From Aplectana chamaeleonis (Eukaryota > Nematoda > Chromadorea > Rhabditida > Cosmocercidae), in the NCBI GenBank assembly GCA_029168955.1, contig JAPDOI010000293.1:372001-436000 (forward strand): a DNA stretch of 64,000 nt, given 5' to 3'. The position numbers and the translations under genes were made by a program. Under the pieces are notes generated by a model. That model did no database searches, was not told the origin of the DNA, and saw only the letters and a program-made list of their open reading frames with translations. Position 1 is the stretch's first letter; each line of letters starts with the position of its first letter. This document shows, piece after piece, positions 1 through 12,850 of the stretch.

Positions 1-118
1 TGAGTGCGTGGATTTCTTTGCATTTCGACGCCTCCCGCAAAATTTCAGCTCCGTAGCTTGTTTAGTAGCCGAGTTATTGAAAAAAAGTTAAGTGGTCCTA
101 CACTTTTGACCGCTACTG
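1..118 (+). mobile_element. Terminal fragment of a Tc1-like transposon cut by the window edge
   Basis: The first 118 bases are the reverse complement of 16127-16244, the left end of the complete Tc1-like element in this window, with about three differences by eye. The fragment ends in the 30-bp terminal inverted repeat (GACCGCTACTG at the tip) followed by a TA dinucleotide at 119-120, the expected Tc1 target duplication. Orientation implies that the rest of the element, with its transposase reading on the plus strand, lies upstream of the window. Only 3' untranslated sequence and the terminal repeat are visible here. Confidence 0.92.
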
Positions 119-299
119 TATGTACACAAAACACTGAGCGCGCACGCTCGAGGCACATACTCCCTGTTTCGGAAAAAAATTATTTCCGTTGATCGCGTGC
201 ATGCGCGCGCATGTACCGCGTCTCCTTCTCCTCCACATTTCCTAAAATATTTCTACCCTCGCTCCGCACAAGCACGCGAAGGAACCAACTAAACATGCC

Positions 300-360
300 T
301 CCAAAACTGAGGATATGTTATAACATACATATGTGTCCAGAGTTTGCGTCAACTCACACT
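300..360. repeat. Partial copy of palindromic family D
   Basis: A TATGTTATAACATA palindrome is followed by CCAGAGTTTGCG, which matches the centre and one arm of the better copies at 1894-1979 and 23647-23790. The other arm is degraded. Weak on its own; recognised only through those two copies. Confidence 0.35.
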
Positions 361-413
361 ACACTGTCAAGAGGGGAACAAAGTAGCCAGTGCGATTGGT
401 GAGTTACGAATGC

Positions 414-650
414 GATAGGACAGCAAAGACTGTCCGCACACGCGGTCGGCGTGCGTGTCGAGCAGCTGTCGCAAATGCATTTTCAGACAAGACTGCCTTC
501 CCACGGCTGCAGACAACTGACTGGGATACCGCTCAGTAGTCGTCCAATATTCTTGCCAGTCGATTTACAAAACCGAAAAATGCCTCCGCGACGGCTGCTC
601 GACACGCACGCCGACCGCATGGGCAAACAGTTCCATTCGGACAGACTTTA
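414..650. mobile_element. Family B palindromic element, copy 1
   Basis: Non-autonomous element of about 237 bp. Both ends carry the family B terminal inverted repeat, here CACGCGGTCGGCGTGCG on the left and its complement on the right, ending in GACTTTA. The arms of about 60 bp flank an AT-richer centre. The left outer 25 bp are more decayed than the right. No coding capacity. Confidence 0.85.
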
Positions 651-690
651 TGCAGTTGTTATAATGCGCGCTACGTTCAAGTCGATTATA

Positions 691-878
691 AGTTCTAAAG
701 GTTACTGTTTTGCCACAACGTTAACAGTCTCTCGAGTGTTTTTGACATGTTTGTTGAGTTTTAACCGCAGATAACCGCCGTAAAATGTTGCAAGCACGTG
801 GCAAAACCCGAAATATTGTGCGAACGTGTTAAAGCACTAGTGTTTCACAACGGTGGCAAAACACTAACCTTTAGAACT
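691..878. mobile_element. Family K palindromic element, copy 1
   Basis: The ends are inverted copies of AGTTCTAAAGGTTAGTGTTTT with adjacent GCCAC/GTGGC. The interior resembles that of the second copy at 7247-7458 (shared GCAGATAACCGC-like and GCGAACGTGT-like stretches). Length 188 bp, no open frame of interest. Likely a MITE. Confidence 0.75.
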
Positions 879-1893
879 TTTAGTCGAGTCTATTTTCAAA
901 CTAGCCTGAGCGGTTCCTTGTCTCTTTCAGACTACTTCGTTAGAGTCAAGAAACCTTCCCGACTGTCAGACTGAATCTTAGCATGCTACCCTCAACTCCC
1001 TCGGTTTTGGTGTGATTGCACGCCGCAGACAATCTCCTCAGTAAGCCATCAATTACTGTGCTTTTTGTAGGGGGTTGTTTGCTGTTTGCTGCTGTGCTGC
1101 CTGCCCATGCTGAATGAAAGTGGTCAGACAGCAGTGCAGTTTCGCCCCGGTTTTTTCCCATTTTGTGATAGATTGCCAATAGGTCGCAATCACGTCCGTT
1201 ACATGATGACTGACGACCGCTCTTGTTCTTGCTTGAATGGAGGCAAGAAGGGGTTCGTTTCCTCTTTCTGCCTATGGATTCAGCCAACTCAGCCACCATA
1301 GCAACGTTTGCCACGCCCTAGAACCCGGCGAACTTTCGCGATAAGTGAAGCCTGATGATAGAGGCGTCGTCAAGTTGGTTGTTTTGGACGCAGCCGTATG
1401 AATCATCCACACCTGAATTCACCACATACACAAGCAGCAGCTGCCTGCAAGAAACAGCGCTAATCCCATTGCTTGTAATGGGATAACGGAGAAATGAGGA
1501 ATTTTATACACAGGCATTAAGTCTGTCTGACTAGTCACAAGCTACTGGCCGACCCGCAGCCGCCAGGACCGCGAATGGTTAGAAGACCGCACGCGGAAGG
1601 GTCCGCGAAGCTCGCTTTAGATCCCATCAGAGTTCTGTCCAGCGTGATTATAAAAATAGTCTTTAGATGAAAGGAGGGGCGCGGGCGGTTGCGCTGCGTT
1701 CTGAACAGTATTTTGATGCAGAACTTCAGGGAGCTCCTACGGTCAACAAACCCTAGATCCCACACAAAAATTACCTATAACGCAGCAACCGCTTGGCGAC
1801 CGCGCATGCATCCCGATTTCGGGCCGAGTTTCTACTTCCCGCGATTTACGACAGTGATGCATATTATAGACGCAGATCGCACGTATACTGTGC
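879..1893. other. Region without recognised gene
   Basis: Unique-looking sequence with short open frames on both strands (longest 122 codons, no recognisable domain). A small hairpin of CCCATTGCTTGTAATGGG type sits near 1466. I see nothing else. Confidence 0.5.
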
Positions 1894-1979
1894 GTTCCTT
1901 GCTGTGTGTTGGCACGAACTCGGTGCGCGTATGTTATAACATATCCGCCCCGAGTTTGTGCCAACACACAATGAGGAAC
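1894..1979. repeat. Family D palindrome, copy 2
   Basis: An inverted repeat with arms of roughly 38 bp: GTTCCTT...TGTTGGCACGAACTCGG on the left and its complement on the right, centred on TATGTTATAACATA. A related copy is at 23647-23790, which has longer arms. Confidence 0.8.
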
Positions 1980-2265
1980 TTAAAGTATCAGTACGATTCA
2001 TGCCGACAGTACATATCATATTTGTGTCGAATGGAAGATGAGCACTGCGCTACGTCACCCGCCGCAGAGAGCATGGGCCTGGTCTTGCTACTGCATTCGG
2101 CAGGCACTGGTTTGGAGTAGCTACCACGACGCTACAAGCGCCGCGTTGGGTACATCTGACATGGTACTGTCGGACAGAAGACGTGTAAAGCAGCGGGACC
2201 AGTGCCATAAGGCGTCTGTTATAGTTCTGTCGCAGAGTAGCGCGACTAAGTGTGAGCGTATGGTG

Positions 2266-2479
2266 TCGTTTATACTCCCGTCGTCGAGCGACGCGGCACA
2301 GTGCAAATCGTGCCGCGTCGCGGAATCAATATCATGGAATCGCACTTTCACGCGTCGCTAGGCGGCAGAAGTATAAACGACCTCTGAGCGTATAGCACCT
2401 ATCACGCGGCGCGGCACAATCAATATTGTAGAATTGCACTTCGCCGCATCGCTCAGGTGTGGAAGTATAAACGACGCCT
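2266..2479. mobile_element. Family E foldback, copy 1 (TCGTTTATAC ends)
   Basis: Two adjoining GC-rich palindromic blocks. The first runs from TCGTTTATAC at 2266 to GTATAAACGA near 2381; the second repeats the right half (TCAATATTGTAGAATTGCAC) and ends at another GTATAAACGACG near 2475. Related foldbacks lie at 21602-21904 and 52610-52876. The block structure suggests internal tandem duplication of one arm. Non-coding. Confidence 0.7.
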
Positions 2480-2690
2480 AAAACAGTTGATGCACACCCG
2501 TCGCAGCAGCGTCTCTCTTTGGTTGAAATAATTTTTGTTCTTTGGATTCCAAGAAGTAGACTTTCATCAATCAATTCACAGGTCTCATTGACTCAAACAT
2601 AACAAGCAGATTCAACCCCGCCGTGACAACCGTAAACTATCATGAACCTAACATGATCTTCCGATAAGCATGGAAGGACCACATGCTTAT

Positions 2691-3073
2691 ATGGTCTGTC
2701 CGAGTGAGACTGCCCGCCCACGCGATAGGCGTGCGTGTCGAGCGGCCGTTGCTAAAGCATTTTTTGTACGAACCTTTTTTCAAGAAACAAACAACTGACA
2801 CGGATAATGATCGCTATTGGTCTAATAGTGCCGCGAATCGATTTATTAGCCTGAAAATGAGTTCGCGACACCCGACAGGCCGTCGGGTGTCGCGTCCATA
2901 CTTCCATACTTCCATCGCGGAGCGAAGCGATGATATGAGTTAAGTACAAATCGACGCGCGACGCGATATCGATCGAAACTGACCAATGTCATGTCACCGC
3001 GCTGTGCCGCGATGAGAGAGTGACCCGGCCACATACACCGCGTAGGCGCACAGTCTCATTCGGACGGACATTA
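2691..3073. mobile_element. Family B element, copy 2, enlarged
   Basis: Outer ends match family B (GTCTGTCCGAGTGAGACTG left, CAGTCTCATTCGGACGGAC right), but the element is about 383 bp instead of ~235. The extra ~150 bp lies in the right half and contains its own palindrome around 2868-2893 (CGACACCCGAC/GTCGGGTGTCG). This looks like a small insertion or replacement inside an old copy. Confidence 0.75.
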
Positions 3074-4409
3074 TGTTCTACAGTAGAATGTTTTTAAGAA
3101 CTCAGTCGCCCTTGGCGAAACTTTTGAAAAATTAAGCAAAATTAGTAAATTTCTCTAATCAGGTTTCGTGAATAATCTGCACATGCAAATTCCATTACTG
3201 ATATAACGAAACTTCAATTTTTTTTTAAATTTTCTTTTCATAAAACTAGCGAATTCGAAGGTTGCAAAGGATGTCTAATAGTACAAATCCAGCCTTCTTG
3301 AAAAAAAAACAAGATAGTTTTTTCGTCTGTTTTGACTTCTTAAGACCACGAAAGTCATAAGTTATGAATTTCAGGTCTAAAATAACCCTAAAAATTCACC
3401 CTTCCATTTAAATTTCTCAATGATCGAGCTCGAAAGAATGACCGCCGGCACAGCCTGGAGAAGAGATCCAATTTCCTTATATTGTCGCTGTCTGCACTTT
3501 CATGAGGCGTAAGAAAAACGTATTGATTTTGCCCAACAGAAACAAGATACTGCCTAAAGCCTTCAGCAGGCAGCTGGTACATAGTTGCCCCCCACGTAAA
3601 GTTTACTTCGTATGTTTGTCTATAGAATCCGAGGATTAATTTCAGCCGGATTTAAAGTCCATATGATATAGTTAATGACGTCATAATCGAAATCCCCCAG
3701 TGGAAAACAAAAAGTTCTTCCCCTCCCAAGTCGATAAGCTTGTGCTAAGCGAGAATCTGGAGTTGCGTGCTGTTGGTTGGTTAGGGAAAACATGCCTAAC
3801 GGTCGGCAAGACCACGCAACTGCACATCAGGGTTCAGCGACCACGGATAGCGGGTTGTACAGAAAAATTTCAAAAACGAGAAATGTAGATTTTCGTTCCA
3901 AGACCAAGTTTTTTGGTGCAAATAGGTCATCTGGATATCATCCATTTTTCAGAATTTCCCGGTTCTTTTTCGGTCCTTAATTGTCGAAAAAAAAGCGAAA
4001 AATGAAAAGAAGTGCATTCTTGCTCTAGCGAAGTATTCTACAAATTTTTCACCGAAAATTTTTCGTTTTTTCTTTTTTGAATCCGAAAATTTTCCGCACA
4101 TCCCCGATCCCCATCCCTCCTAATAAAAAAAAATTTGGGGTATTTCAAAAAAAAGGTGTCAAGAAATAATTTGAATCAAGAATTTTCTACCCTCTATGAA
4201 ACGTTGAATTCACATCATTCGAGGAGCAAGCGGCGCGCACGATGCCTCAGCCTCCATCTGCCCTCCGCTCTCTCACTGTCACTAACCTCCGCTCCGCACC
4301 AGCACGCGTAGGGACCATGTGAATTCCGCTGCTTTATAGCCTGTACAGTGGCTTCACATGGTGCGGAACAGAAATCTGGAGTCCGTTTGTCGTTATGCTG
4401 ATATTTACT
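3074..4409. other. AT-rich region without recognised gene
   Basis: AT-rich with many homopolymer runs, especially 3890-4170. Open frames are 60-67 codons and show no domain. Nothing further seen. Confidence 0.5.
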
Positions 4410-4700
4410 GTACATTACGGTGGGTATCCTGCGCTGGCGTAGTCTACCTTAGTATTTCGAAAATCGGCAAATGGTTGTTAAATTCGTGCTCTTCGCTCCA
4501 AATAACCCCCACAAACAGGTTTTGAGCGAAATCTGGGACTTTGACCAAACTACCGTATGCCCACAGTAACCAACAATAATCCATCGAAAGTTGATAAACA
4601 TAAATTGCATCCGTGATAAGCACCCCACGTAACCGTCGAAGAATAAATCCGAATCGAACCTATTTTAGCTTCTCAGAACTCGCTAGACGGAGAAAAATGC
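4410..4700 (-). repeat. Fragment of family H repeat, reverse orientation
   Basis: The stretch with AATAACCCCCACA and ACTTTGACCAAACTACCGTAT is the reverse complement of part of the family H element near 53490-53600. Neither terminal repeat is recognisable, so this is a decayed fragment. Confidence 0.55.
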
Positions 4701-4771
4701 GTATAACTTTGTTCAAAATAACTATAGGCAGCTACCTACGTAGAGAAATATTTGAATTCTGCCTTCGAATA

Positions 4772-5009
4772 TAAAGTCTCTCCGAATGGAACTGTCCGCC
4801 CACGCGGTCGGCGTACGTGCGGAGCGGCGGTCGCAAAGGCTTCATATTAGATTAGCCTTCGCATGGCTTCGATCAGCTGACTGTGATAATATTCACCATT
4901 CATCAGGTATTCCTGCTAATCGATTTTCAACTTGGAAAATGTCTTCGCGACAGACGGTCGATACGCACGCAGACCGCGTGGGCGGACAGTTTCTTTCGGA
5001 TGAACTTTA
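4772..5009. mobile_element. Family B element, copy 3
   Basis: 238 bp from TAAAGTCTCTCCGAATG to the complementary GATGAACTTTA, with CACGCGGTCGGCGT near the left end and its complement near the right end. Well preserved. A terminal TA on each side is compatible with a TA target duplication. Confidence 0.88.
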
Positions 5010-5158
5010 CTTTTGGAAATGTACATTCAATTAGGAGTGGCCGTTACCATTGAATGAAGTACTTGTGCGAGAGGAAATCTTTCGAGGTCAAACGGGACTT
5101 TTAACGATTTCCGAAATCTCAGGAACGGCCAAAAATTTTCAGTAGATCATTTTAATTC

Positions 5159-5815
5159 CTTACTTTACTTTTACATTCTCAGATTTATTCCCAAATATTT
5201 GAATTTTCCCTTACTTTACTTTTACATTCTCAGATTTATTCCCGAATATTTGAATTTTCGAATAAATCGAAATTCTCAACTTTTCGAATATTCCACTTTT
5301 AGAATAATTTGGATTTCTGAACTTTGCGAATATTCGATATTTTCAAATAATACGGAGACTGGAACTTTTCGAATAATCGGTTTTCCGAACTACTCGTAAA
5401 TTGGCATTCTTCGGAAAATTCGTTCTTCGATCTATTTGGAAACTAGCACCTTTTGAATATTCGGTTTTCCGAGATATGCGGAAACTACTGTGCTTCTCTG
5501 AGCCAAATTCCGGTCTGCAATTGCGTCTCGACACGCTTTGCGACTGCACGCGCTCGAGTCAGTCGAGTTTCCAGCGCCAAAGCAGACTATGTGGTTTTTT
5601 TGTAGAGTTTTCTCCAACTTTTTTTTAGTTTCCAATTTCCAAAGCCCACCTAGAGTCAACAGATCGGCAGCTACGGCGCTGGAAACTCTTCCGACTCGAA
5701 AGCGCGCGGCCGCAAAGCGTGTCGACACGCAATTGTGGACCGGAATTTGGCCCAGAGAAGCAGTATAGCAGTTTTCGAATATTCGACTTTTCGATCCATT
5801 CGATTCCGACTTTTT
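5159..5815. repeat. Degenerate ~51-bp minisatellite, interrupted by a family C element
   Basis: 5159-5262 holds two nearly exact 51-bp units (TTACTTTACTTTTACATTC start). Looser units rich in TTTTCGAATA and CGGTTTTCCGA follow to about 5480, and the same motif (TTTTCGAATATTCGACTTTTC) resumes at 5771-5800 after the element at 5486-5765. The element therefore inserted into a pre-existing tandem array. Confidence 0.65.
5486..5765. mobile_element. Family C palindromic element, copy 1
   Basis: Ends are TACTGTGCTTCTCTGAGCC and its complement (two bases missing at the right tip). Arms of ~100 bp contain CTCGACACGCTTTGCG and flank a short AT-rich centre. Four copies of 280-284 bp occur in the window. 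TA at the tips suggests TA targets. Non-coding. Confidence 0.9.
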
Positions 5816-5885
5816 CAATGGAATTAATAGGTCAAAGTATTGTGCCTAACAAGATCTGAGGTCAGTTCAACAACATTCGACAGAT

Positions 5886-6058
5886 ATGGTACGTGTATCC
5901 GCGAAAGGGATAGCGGCAGACCACTCAGCAGAACGCGCGCCTGTCGCGTGCGCCGATCGATCACCGCATTTTTCGTGGGCGCATACGACGCAGGGCAGTT
6001 TGCTGAGGTGTCCGCAGCTATCCCTTTTCTGGTGACCCAAACTATAACGGTATGTACG
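5886..6058. repeat. Imperfect foldback
   Basis: Arms around AAAGGGATAGC near 5905 and its complement GCTATCCCTTTT near 6017 continue with ACTCAGCA / TGCTGAGGT and a GC-rich inner part. No second copy seen in the window. Confidence 0.5.
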
Positions 6059-6581
6059 TTACGGTGAATTAACGGTAATGCGGCCAAAGGTTCAGATTTC
6101 GCCCGAGACCTTTCTAAAGCAGTTAATTGTTGGTAATGATGTCGGAATATAGGTCCAATTGTCCATTCTCTGAATATCCAGGCAAAATTACCCCCCCCCA
6201 CCAAATGTTGGAAGATATGTAGGTTGCGCTACGGGGCTAGACGCGCCCAAAGATCGAACACTTTTAAACAGAAAATTATCCATTTTTATCCGTCATCTAG
6301 CCCTAGAACTATGTGAAGTATTCGATCGGTCAACTACCGCAATGAAGTTTTCAGTACCTTTTACAATTCCCCTTACAATCCCATGTTTTTATCACATACG
6401 AAGTTTCCCGTTGTTTGTTGTGATGAGAAACGGACGAGAAATGTTTTGTGCGAAACGCCGCGGCAACTGTGCAAATAAAAATCATCAGACTTTGATTTTT
6501 GGATCAAAGGCTGTACGACGGTCACTTGCATGACTAATTCGACTGCGCGTGCGGTCGCAGCGCGGAACAAAAATGCTTTTC

Positions 6582-6810
6582 AGAGTCTTTTCGAATGGGA
6601 TTGTGCGTGAGGCTTCGGCGTGCGTGACGCAGTCTTCGCGAAGGCTTTCCGGACGAGTCTCACACGGCTGCTAACGGCTGACTGGGGTGATGATCATTAC
6701 TCGTCTGATATTCAAGCTGATCGATTTACAAGTTGAAAAAAGCTTTCACGACGACCGCTCGACACGCACGCCGACCGCGTTGTCGGAAAGTCTCATTCGG
6801 ACGGACTTTA
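6582..6810. mobile_element. Family B element, copy 4
   Basis: Right arm is near consensus (CGACACGCACGCCGACCGCG, then TCTCATTCGGACGGACTTTA). The left arm is diverged (GGCTTCGGCGTGCGTG). Length 229 bp. Non-coding. Confidence 0.8.
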
Positions 6811-7246
6811 GCTGGAACTACAATGGGTTGGAACAATGGATGAGCAGAGTTCCGCGTTAAGAAAACAGCAGAAAAAGCTGCGCAACGCGAAAATATCGGG
6901 ACATCAGGGACGAAAAAAATCAGATTTCTGAATTTTTTAGCGTTTCGAGTTCCGAAACCTGCATTTCCGCGCATTTTTAGGCGTTTTGCTGGCAAAAAAA
7001 TTTGTGCCGAAACCCGAAACCTGATCTACGAACTTTCCTGTTTTTATACATACCACTTATTACTGGTTGGAACCAAGGATGTAAGGAGATGCCCGTTTCA
7101 CGGTTTTCGCCTCTTTTGGGCATTTTAGCATACGCGTTTTCCTTTTGGCGTTTCCCAGCATTCTATAAGGGAGATTCGGCGAAAAATCCAGAGAAAAACG
7201 ATGCGGCGACACGGTGCAAGCGTTTCAAATTTTCAGTCGAATATAA

Positions 7247-7458
7247 ATTTCTAAGGTTAGTGTTTTGCCACCGCGGTGAATAACTCAAATTCCAACAAGT
7301 CCACTGTTCCTTACATGTCTCTGACACGTGAGTTGAGTATTATCCTCAGATAACGGCAGTAAAATGCTGAACCAACGTGTCAAAACGAGAGATTGGGTGC
7401 GAACGTGTGAAAGCACAAGTATTCTTCAGCGGTGGTAAAACACTAACCTTTAGAACTT
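7247..7458. mobile_element. Family K palindromic element, copy 2
   Basis: Left end TTTCTAAGGTTAGTGTTTTG and right end complementary CACTAACCTTTAGAACT. Interior resembles the copy at 691-878. It abuts the P1 element that starts at 7459, so one was probably inserted beside the other. Confidence 0.75.
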
Positions 7459-8014
7459 TTAAAGGCAGTGGTCACGATGAAAAACGTCATCGAAAAAACT
7501 ACAAAAATCAGCTTAGATTGAGAACAGCCGAAAAACTAGAACGGTAGAGCGGTGAAAAACGGGCTAGAATTAGAGTTTCTAGGGCCTAAAGAAGCCACTT
7601 CGTGCACACGTGCACAGCGATGACGAAAAAGATCGCAGTCTCATGCCGAGCAGTCAAAAATCATCAACATTCAGAGGACGAAATAAATGCAAATTTAACG
7701 AGTAAAAACAGTTGAACAATGAAAGCATCACTATAGTCAATGTTTTTGACTAGATGTGTACATAAATTCGAAGGTTCATTGATTGAAATTCAATTTCAAG
7801 CCAGCTGATGTTCTTGATATAGGAGGTCATCGATGCCGATGATGTGGAGTGGGCTCGTCCACCATCAAAAGACAAGAAAGTTCAGGCTTCAAATTTGGCC
7901 CAAAACTGTGGTTTTTTCGCGATTTTTTCTTATAGGTCCTACTACTCGAGACCCAGAAAAGGGTTTAGAGAGAAAAAGACGACAAGCATATTTGATCGCG
8001 ACCACTGCCTTTAA
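7459..8014. mobile_element. Family P element 1 (TTAA-AGGCAG ends)
   Basis: Ends read TTAAAGGCAGTGGTCACGAT and, at the right, the complement closing with ACTGCCTTTAA, giving ~20-bp terminal inverted repeats bounded by TTAA. At 556 bp it has no open frame resembling a transposase. Its interior differs from the other P copies, so it is a distinct subfamily. Confidence 0.8.
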
Positions 8015-8205
8015 TGGAGTCAAAATTTCTGCCCTCCGAATCAATCCTGGCGCATTCGTTTTCAGTGTCTGAATGGAAATTATTTTCCGTTTTCCGCTTT
8101 AAGGCAATAAGCCTTTTTCCCTTGAAAGCAAGGTCCGGTCAAATTTTGACATTACCGAAATTTAGGTTACATAGGTTGTGCTGACCTACCTTTACACTAT
8201 CTTAT

Positions 8206-8264
8206 TGAAACATCCAGATAGTGTTCAGGATATTGGGATACTTGAACACTATCTGGATGTTTCA
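8206..8264. repeat. Perfect 22-bp stem hairpin
   Basis: Arms 8206-8227 and 8243-8264 are exact complements (TGAAACATCCAGATAG... start), separated by 15 nt. Pairing stops at both arm ends. Either the remnant of a very young foldback or a small hairpin RNA precursor; the sequence alone cannot decide. No polymerase promoter seen. Confidence 0.85.
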
Positions 8265-8323
8265 CAAACTGTAAGTCCTTAATTCTGGAGAAAACGTCAG
8301 GGACTATGATACGCACTACATGG

Positions 8324-8607
8324 TACTGTGCTTCTCTGAGCCTTATTCCGGTCCGCAATCGCGTCTCGACACGCTTAGCGGCCGCACGCGCTCGAGCCAT
8401 TCGAGTCTCCAGCGCCAAAGCCGACTCGATATGGCTTTCTTATGCAGGTTTTCTCCAATTCTGTTTAGTTTCCAGTGTCTAAAACCCACCGGGAGTCAAC
8501 AGATCGGTGGCTGCGGCTCTAGAAACTCTTCCGACTCAAAAGCGCGCGGCCGCAAAGCGTGTCGAGACGCAATTGCAGACCGGAATTAGGCCCAGAGAAG
8601 CACAGTA
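8324..8607. mobile_element. Family C element, copy 2
   Basis: TACTGTGCTTCTCTGAGCC at the left, complement CAGAGAAGCACAGTA at the right, 284 bp. Arms contain the GCGTCTCGACACGCTT stretch typical of the family. Confidence 0.92.
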
Positions 8608-10351
<1,744 letters not shown>

Positions 10352-10419
10352 AATAAACAAACAAATAAATAAAAAAATAAATAAATAGATAAATAAATAA
10401 ATAAATAAATAAATAAAAG
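10352..10419 (+). repeat. (AAAT)n microsatellite
   Basis: Runs of AAAT/AAAC units, purest from 10382 on. It directly abuts the left end of the G1 palindrome, a common situation where an element has inserted at a simple repeat. Confidence 0.9.
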
Positions 10420-10506
10420 AGGCGGAAAACGGGGGAGGAGCGACGTGCTTGATTGGACAAGGTTACGCCCAATCAGAATTTCGCTCCTCCCCCGTTTCCC
10501 ACGCCT
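10420..10506. mobile_element. Family G palindrome, copy 1
   Basis: Arms AGGCGGAAAACGGGGGAGG and complement CCTCCCCCGTTTCCCACGCCT, with inner ATTGGAC / CCAATCAGA. The same palindrome forms the core of the element at 46016-46182, which shows an 8-bp target duplication. Outer terminal repeats are not evident here. Confidence 0.75.
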
Positions 10507-11367
10507 TTTTTTGCGGCTGATAAACATTACGACCACCACCAGGGTGAGGAATAGCGTTGTGATCGGTCTGCGAGAGGTGCGGCCCCCTCCCTTCGACATG
10601 AAAATTCTCGCGGTTTCCCAGGTGGGTCATGATCGTGATCAATAAAAATTTAGCAAAATTTTCTGATTGTATAAATGAAAAACAGCTATTTCTATATTTC
10701 GAACTATTTTTGAAGAAAATATTTTTTCATCACATTTCTATTCATTTTCAAAAACTTTCGCACAGTCGAATAGCAACTAATTTTGCCTGGTCTGGGATTC
10801 ATGACCGCTAAACCGGGGGTCCCAGCAAGGTTTGGTTGGAAACGTTCGCAAACCAGCGATTGATCATCGCTAGGTTTGATCACGACTGGGCTACGTCTGG
10901 GTCCCATGTAACCGCACCTCCGTGGTGGTGGTTTGTTCGGTTTGGCCCCAGGGGCAGCTTACCAACCTGGAGAGCAGCGAAGGCGGCGGCCCCTTCCCTC
11001 TTCCCGGCTCCCGAAGCTGCGGCCCCTGCGTGATCATCACAGTGTGAGCCTAACTCTGAGACGAGGGCACGGCACCGGGGGCACCGAGTAAAACGTTTCC
11101 TCAAATGGACAGGGCTTTATAAACACAGCGTATAACATTTACTAACCCTTTTGTTGGTTATATATTCGTTACTGGTCTTTCGTTAGATGTGGGTGTTGTA
11201 GGACGTTTTGGCCGGAAAGCTAGGGCCTAGACAAGGAAGACAGAGAGTGGAAAACTAGTTACAAGTTGAGACTTAACCATAATGTTGTACACTTCTCAGT
11301 TCGAAACGTTATTTCTTTCATATGTAAGGCTTGTGTAAAAATCTTATTTTTTAACTAATAGACGAAA
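10507..11367. other. Region without recognised gene
   Basis: 10780-11100 is notably GC-rich (GGCGGCGGCCCC-type sequence) but has no long open frame with a recognisable product. Nothing else seen. Confidence 0.45.
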
Positions 11368-11650
11368 TACTGTGCTTATCTGGGCCAAATTCCGGTCCGC
11401 AATCGCGTCTCGACACGCTTTGCGGCCGCACGCGCTCGAGTCAGTCGAGTTTCCAGTTCCAAAGCCGACTCGATATGGCTTTTTTATAAAGTTCTCTCCA
11501 ATTTTGTTCAATTTCCAGTTTCTAAAACCCACCTAGAGTCAACAGAGCGGCGGCTGCGGCGCTGGAGACTCTTTCGACTCGAATGCAAGCGGCCGCAAAG
11601 CGTGTCGAGACGCAACTGCGGACCGGACTTTGGCCCAGAGAAGCACAGTA
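11368..11650. mobile_element. Family C element, copy 3
   Basis: 283 bp from TACTGTGCTTATCTGGGCC to the complementary CCCAGAGAAGCACAGTA. Arms well matched, including GCGGCCGCACGCGCTCGAG. Non-coding. Confidence 0.92.
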
Positions 11651-12850
11651 GCTCCCTCTGCGTCTCTACCCCGATTTCGACCTGAACGTCCGCCACCCCG
11701 CGTTTTTGATTTCTGAAAAGTTGGAACATGTCGAGGTTTTGGCATTCCATTTCCGAAATAATAGATGTTGTCTCGATTTCTGAATTCCGATTCATTGTTG
11801 AAATCTACAGTTCTCTACTTTCTCGAGAATGGAAAGACTCAAAATCCCTATTGAAAACAAACAAAAAAAATCCAGGCTATCACATGTATGTTTAAATATA
11901 CACCAGAAGTCACTGTCTGTACTACTCAGGCGATTCTCGGCCCCGACACGCACCGAACAGGAATTGGAGCCGCCTGACAGTTGGCTCGTTCTCCCATTCT
12001 CCGGGCCACTGCTGTTACTGTTTTGGCGAACAGGACGAGCCCGGACGGCAACAGAAGCCGACCCCGGAGATCGAGCCGAACTCGTGGAGGAGAACTGCTT
12101 CCGTATTTCTGGAACTCCCTTATGAACCATAACTGATCTTTACGTCAGTGAGCGTGACCAGTGTAATACACTTACATATTGAGTAGTTAGATATTACTTG
12201 GAATAGTGCGTGTTTTTCATGCTGAATCACTAATCAACCGTGCGTGTCAAGCCGTGAAGTCCAATAATAGGCCACATACGCGTATTTATGTAGCACGCGT
12301 GGACTCTGATCGGCTTCCCCCCTCCCCCAATGATGTTTTGTCGTACAAACATCTGAAGCGCGTATGCATGTTCACGTCATCTGACTTGTTTTCCACCTTC
12401 AACTCGCCTTGTGTAGCCTTCTAAAACACAACCCACGCACAATGCTGAGTTCGTTAGTAAGTAGTAGGTTGTACGTCAGATACCTGGAATAGACCCTTAC
12501 TTACATGAGTCATGTACAACTATGGATGGGTGAACATCAAGAAGATCTGTGACTCTTCACGTAATTGTGGGGATGAGTGCGTTGACCGAAAGTTCATACA
12601 TTGTAACAAGAGTCGGCTAAGTATAACCATAGACGTCACAAATAGACATATACTTCTGTACGCACGTATGTAAGCTTCAGTGGATAATGACGGCGTCTGC
12701 GTCATTACAGTAAGAGGAGACAGAGTGTTTCATCATTCTCAGAAATCTCGTCTGGGATTGTCACAGAGTAGCAAGGCAAGGCTGATATCATGCCTCGCAT
12801 TTCCAGATAGCCGACCACTTCACCTCCTGATGTGCTCGACTTCACATAAG
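11651..12850. other. Region without recognised gene
   Basis: Open frames of ~100-112 codons overlap on both strands at 11792-12130, a pattern expected by chance in GC-rich DNA; no domain recognised. Nothing else seen before the satellite begins. Confidence 0.45.
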
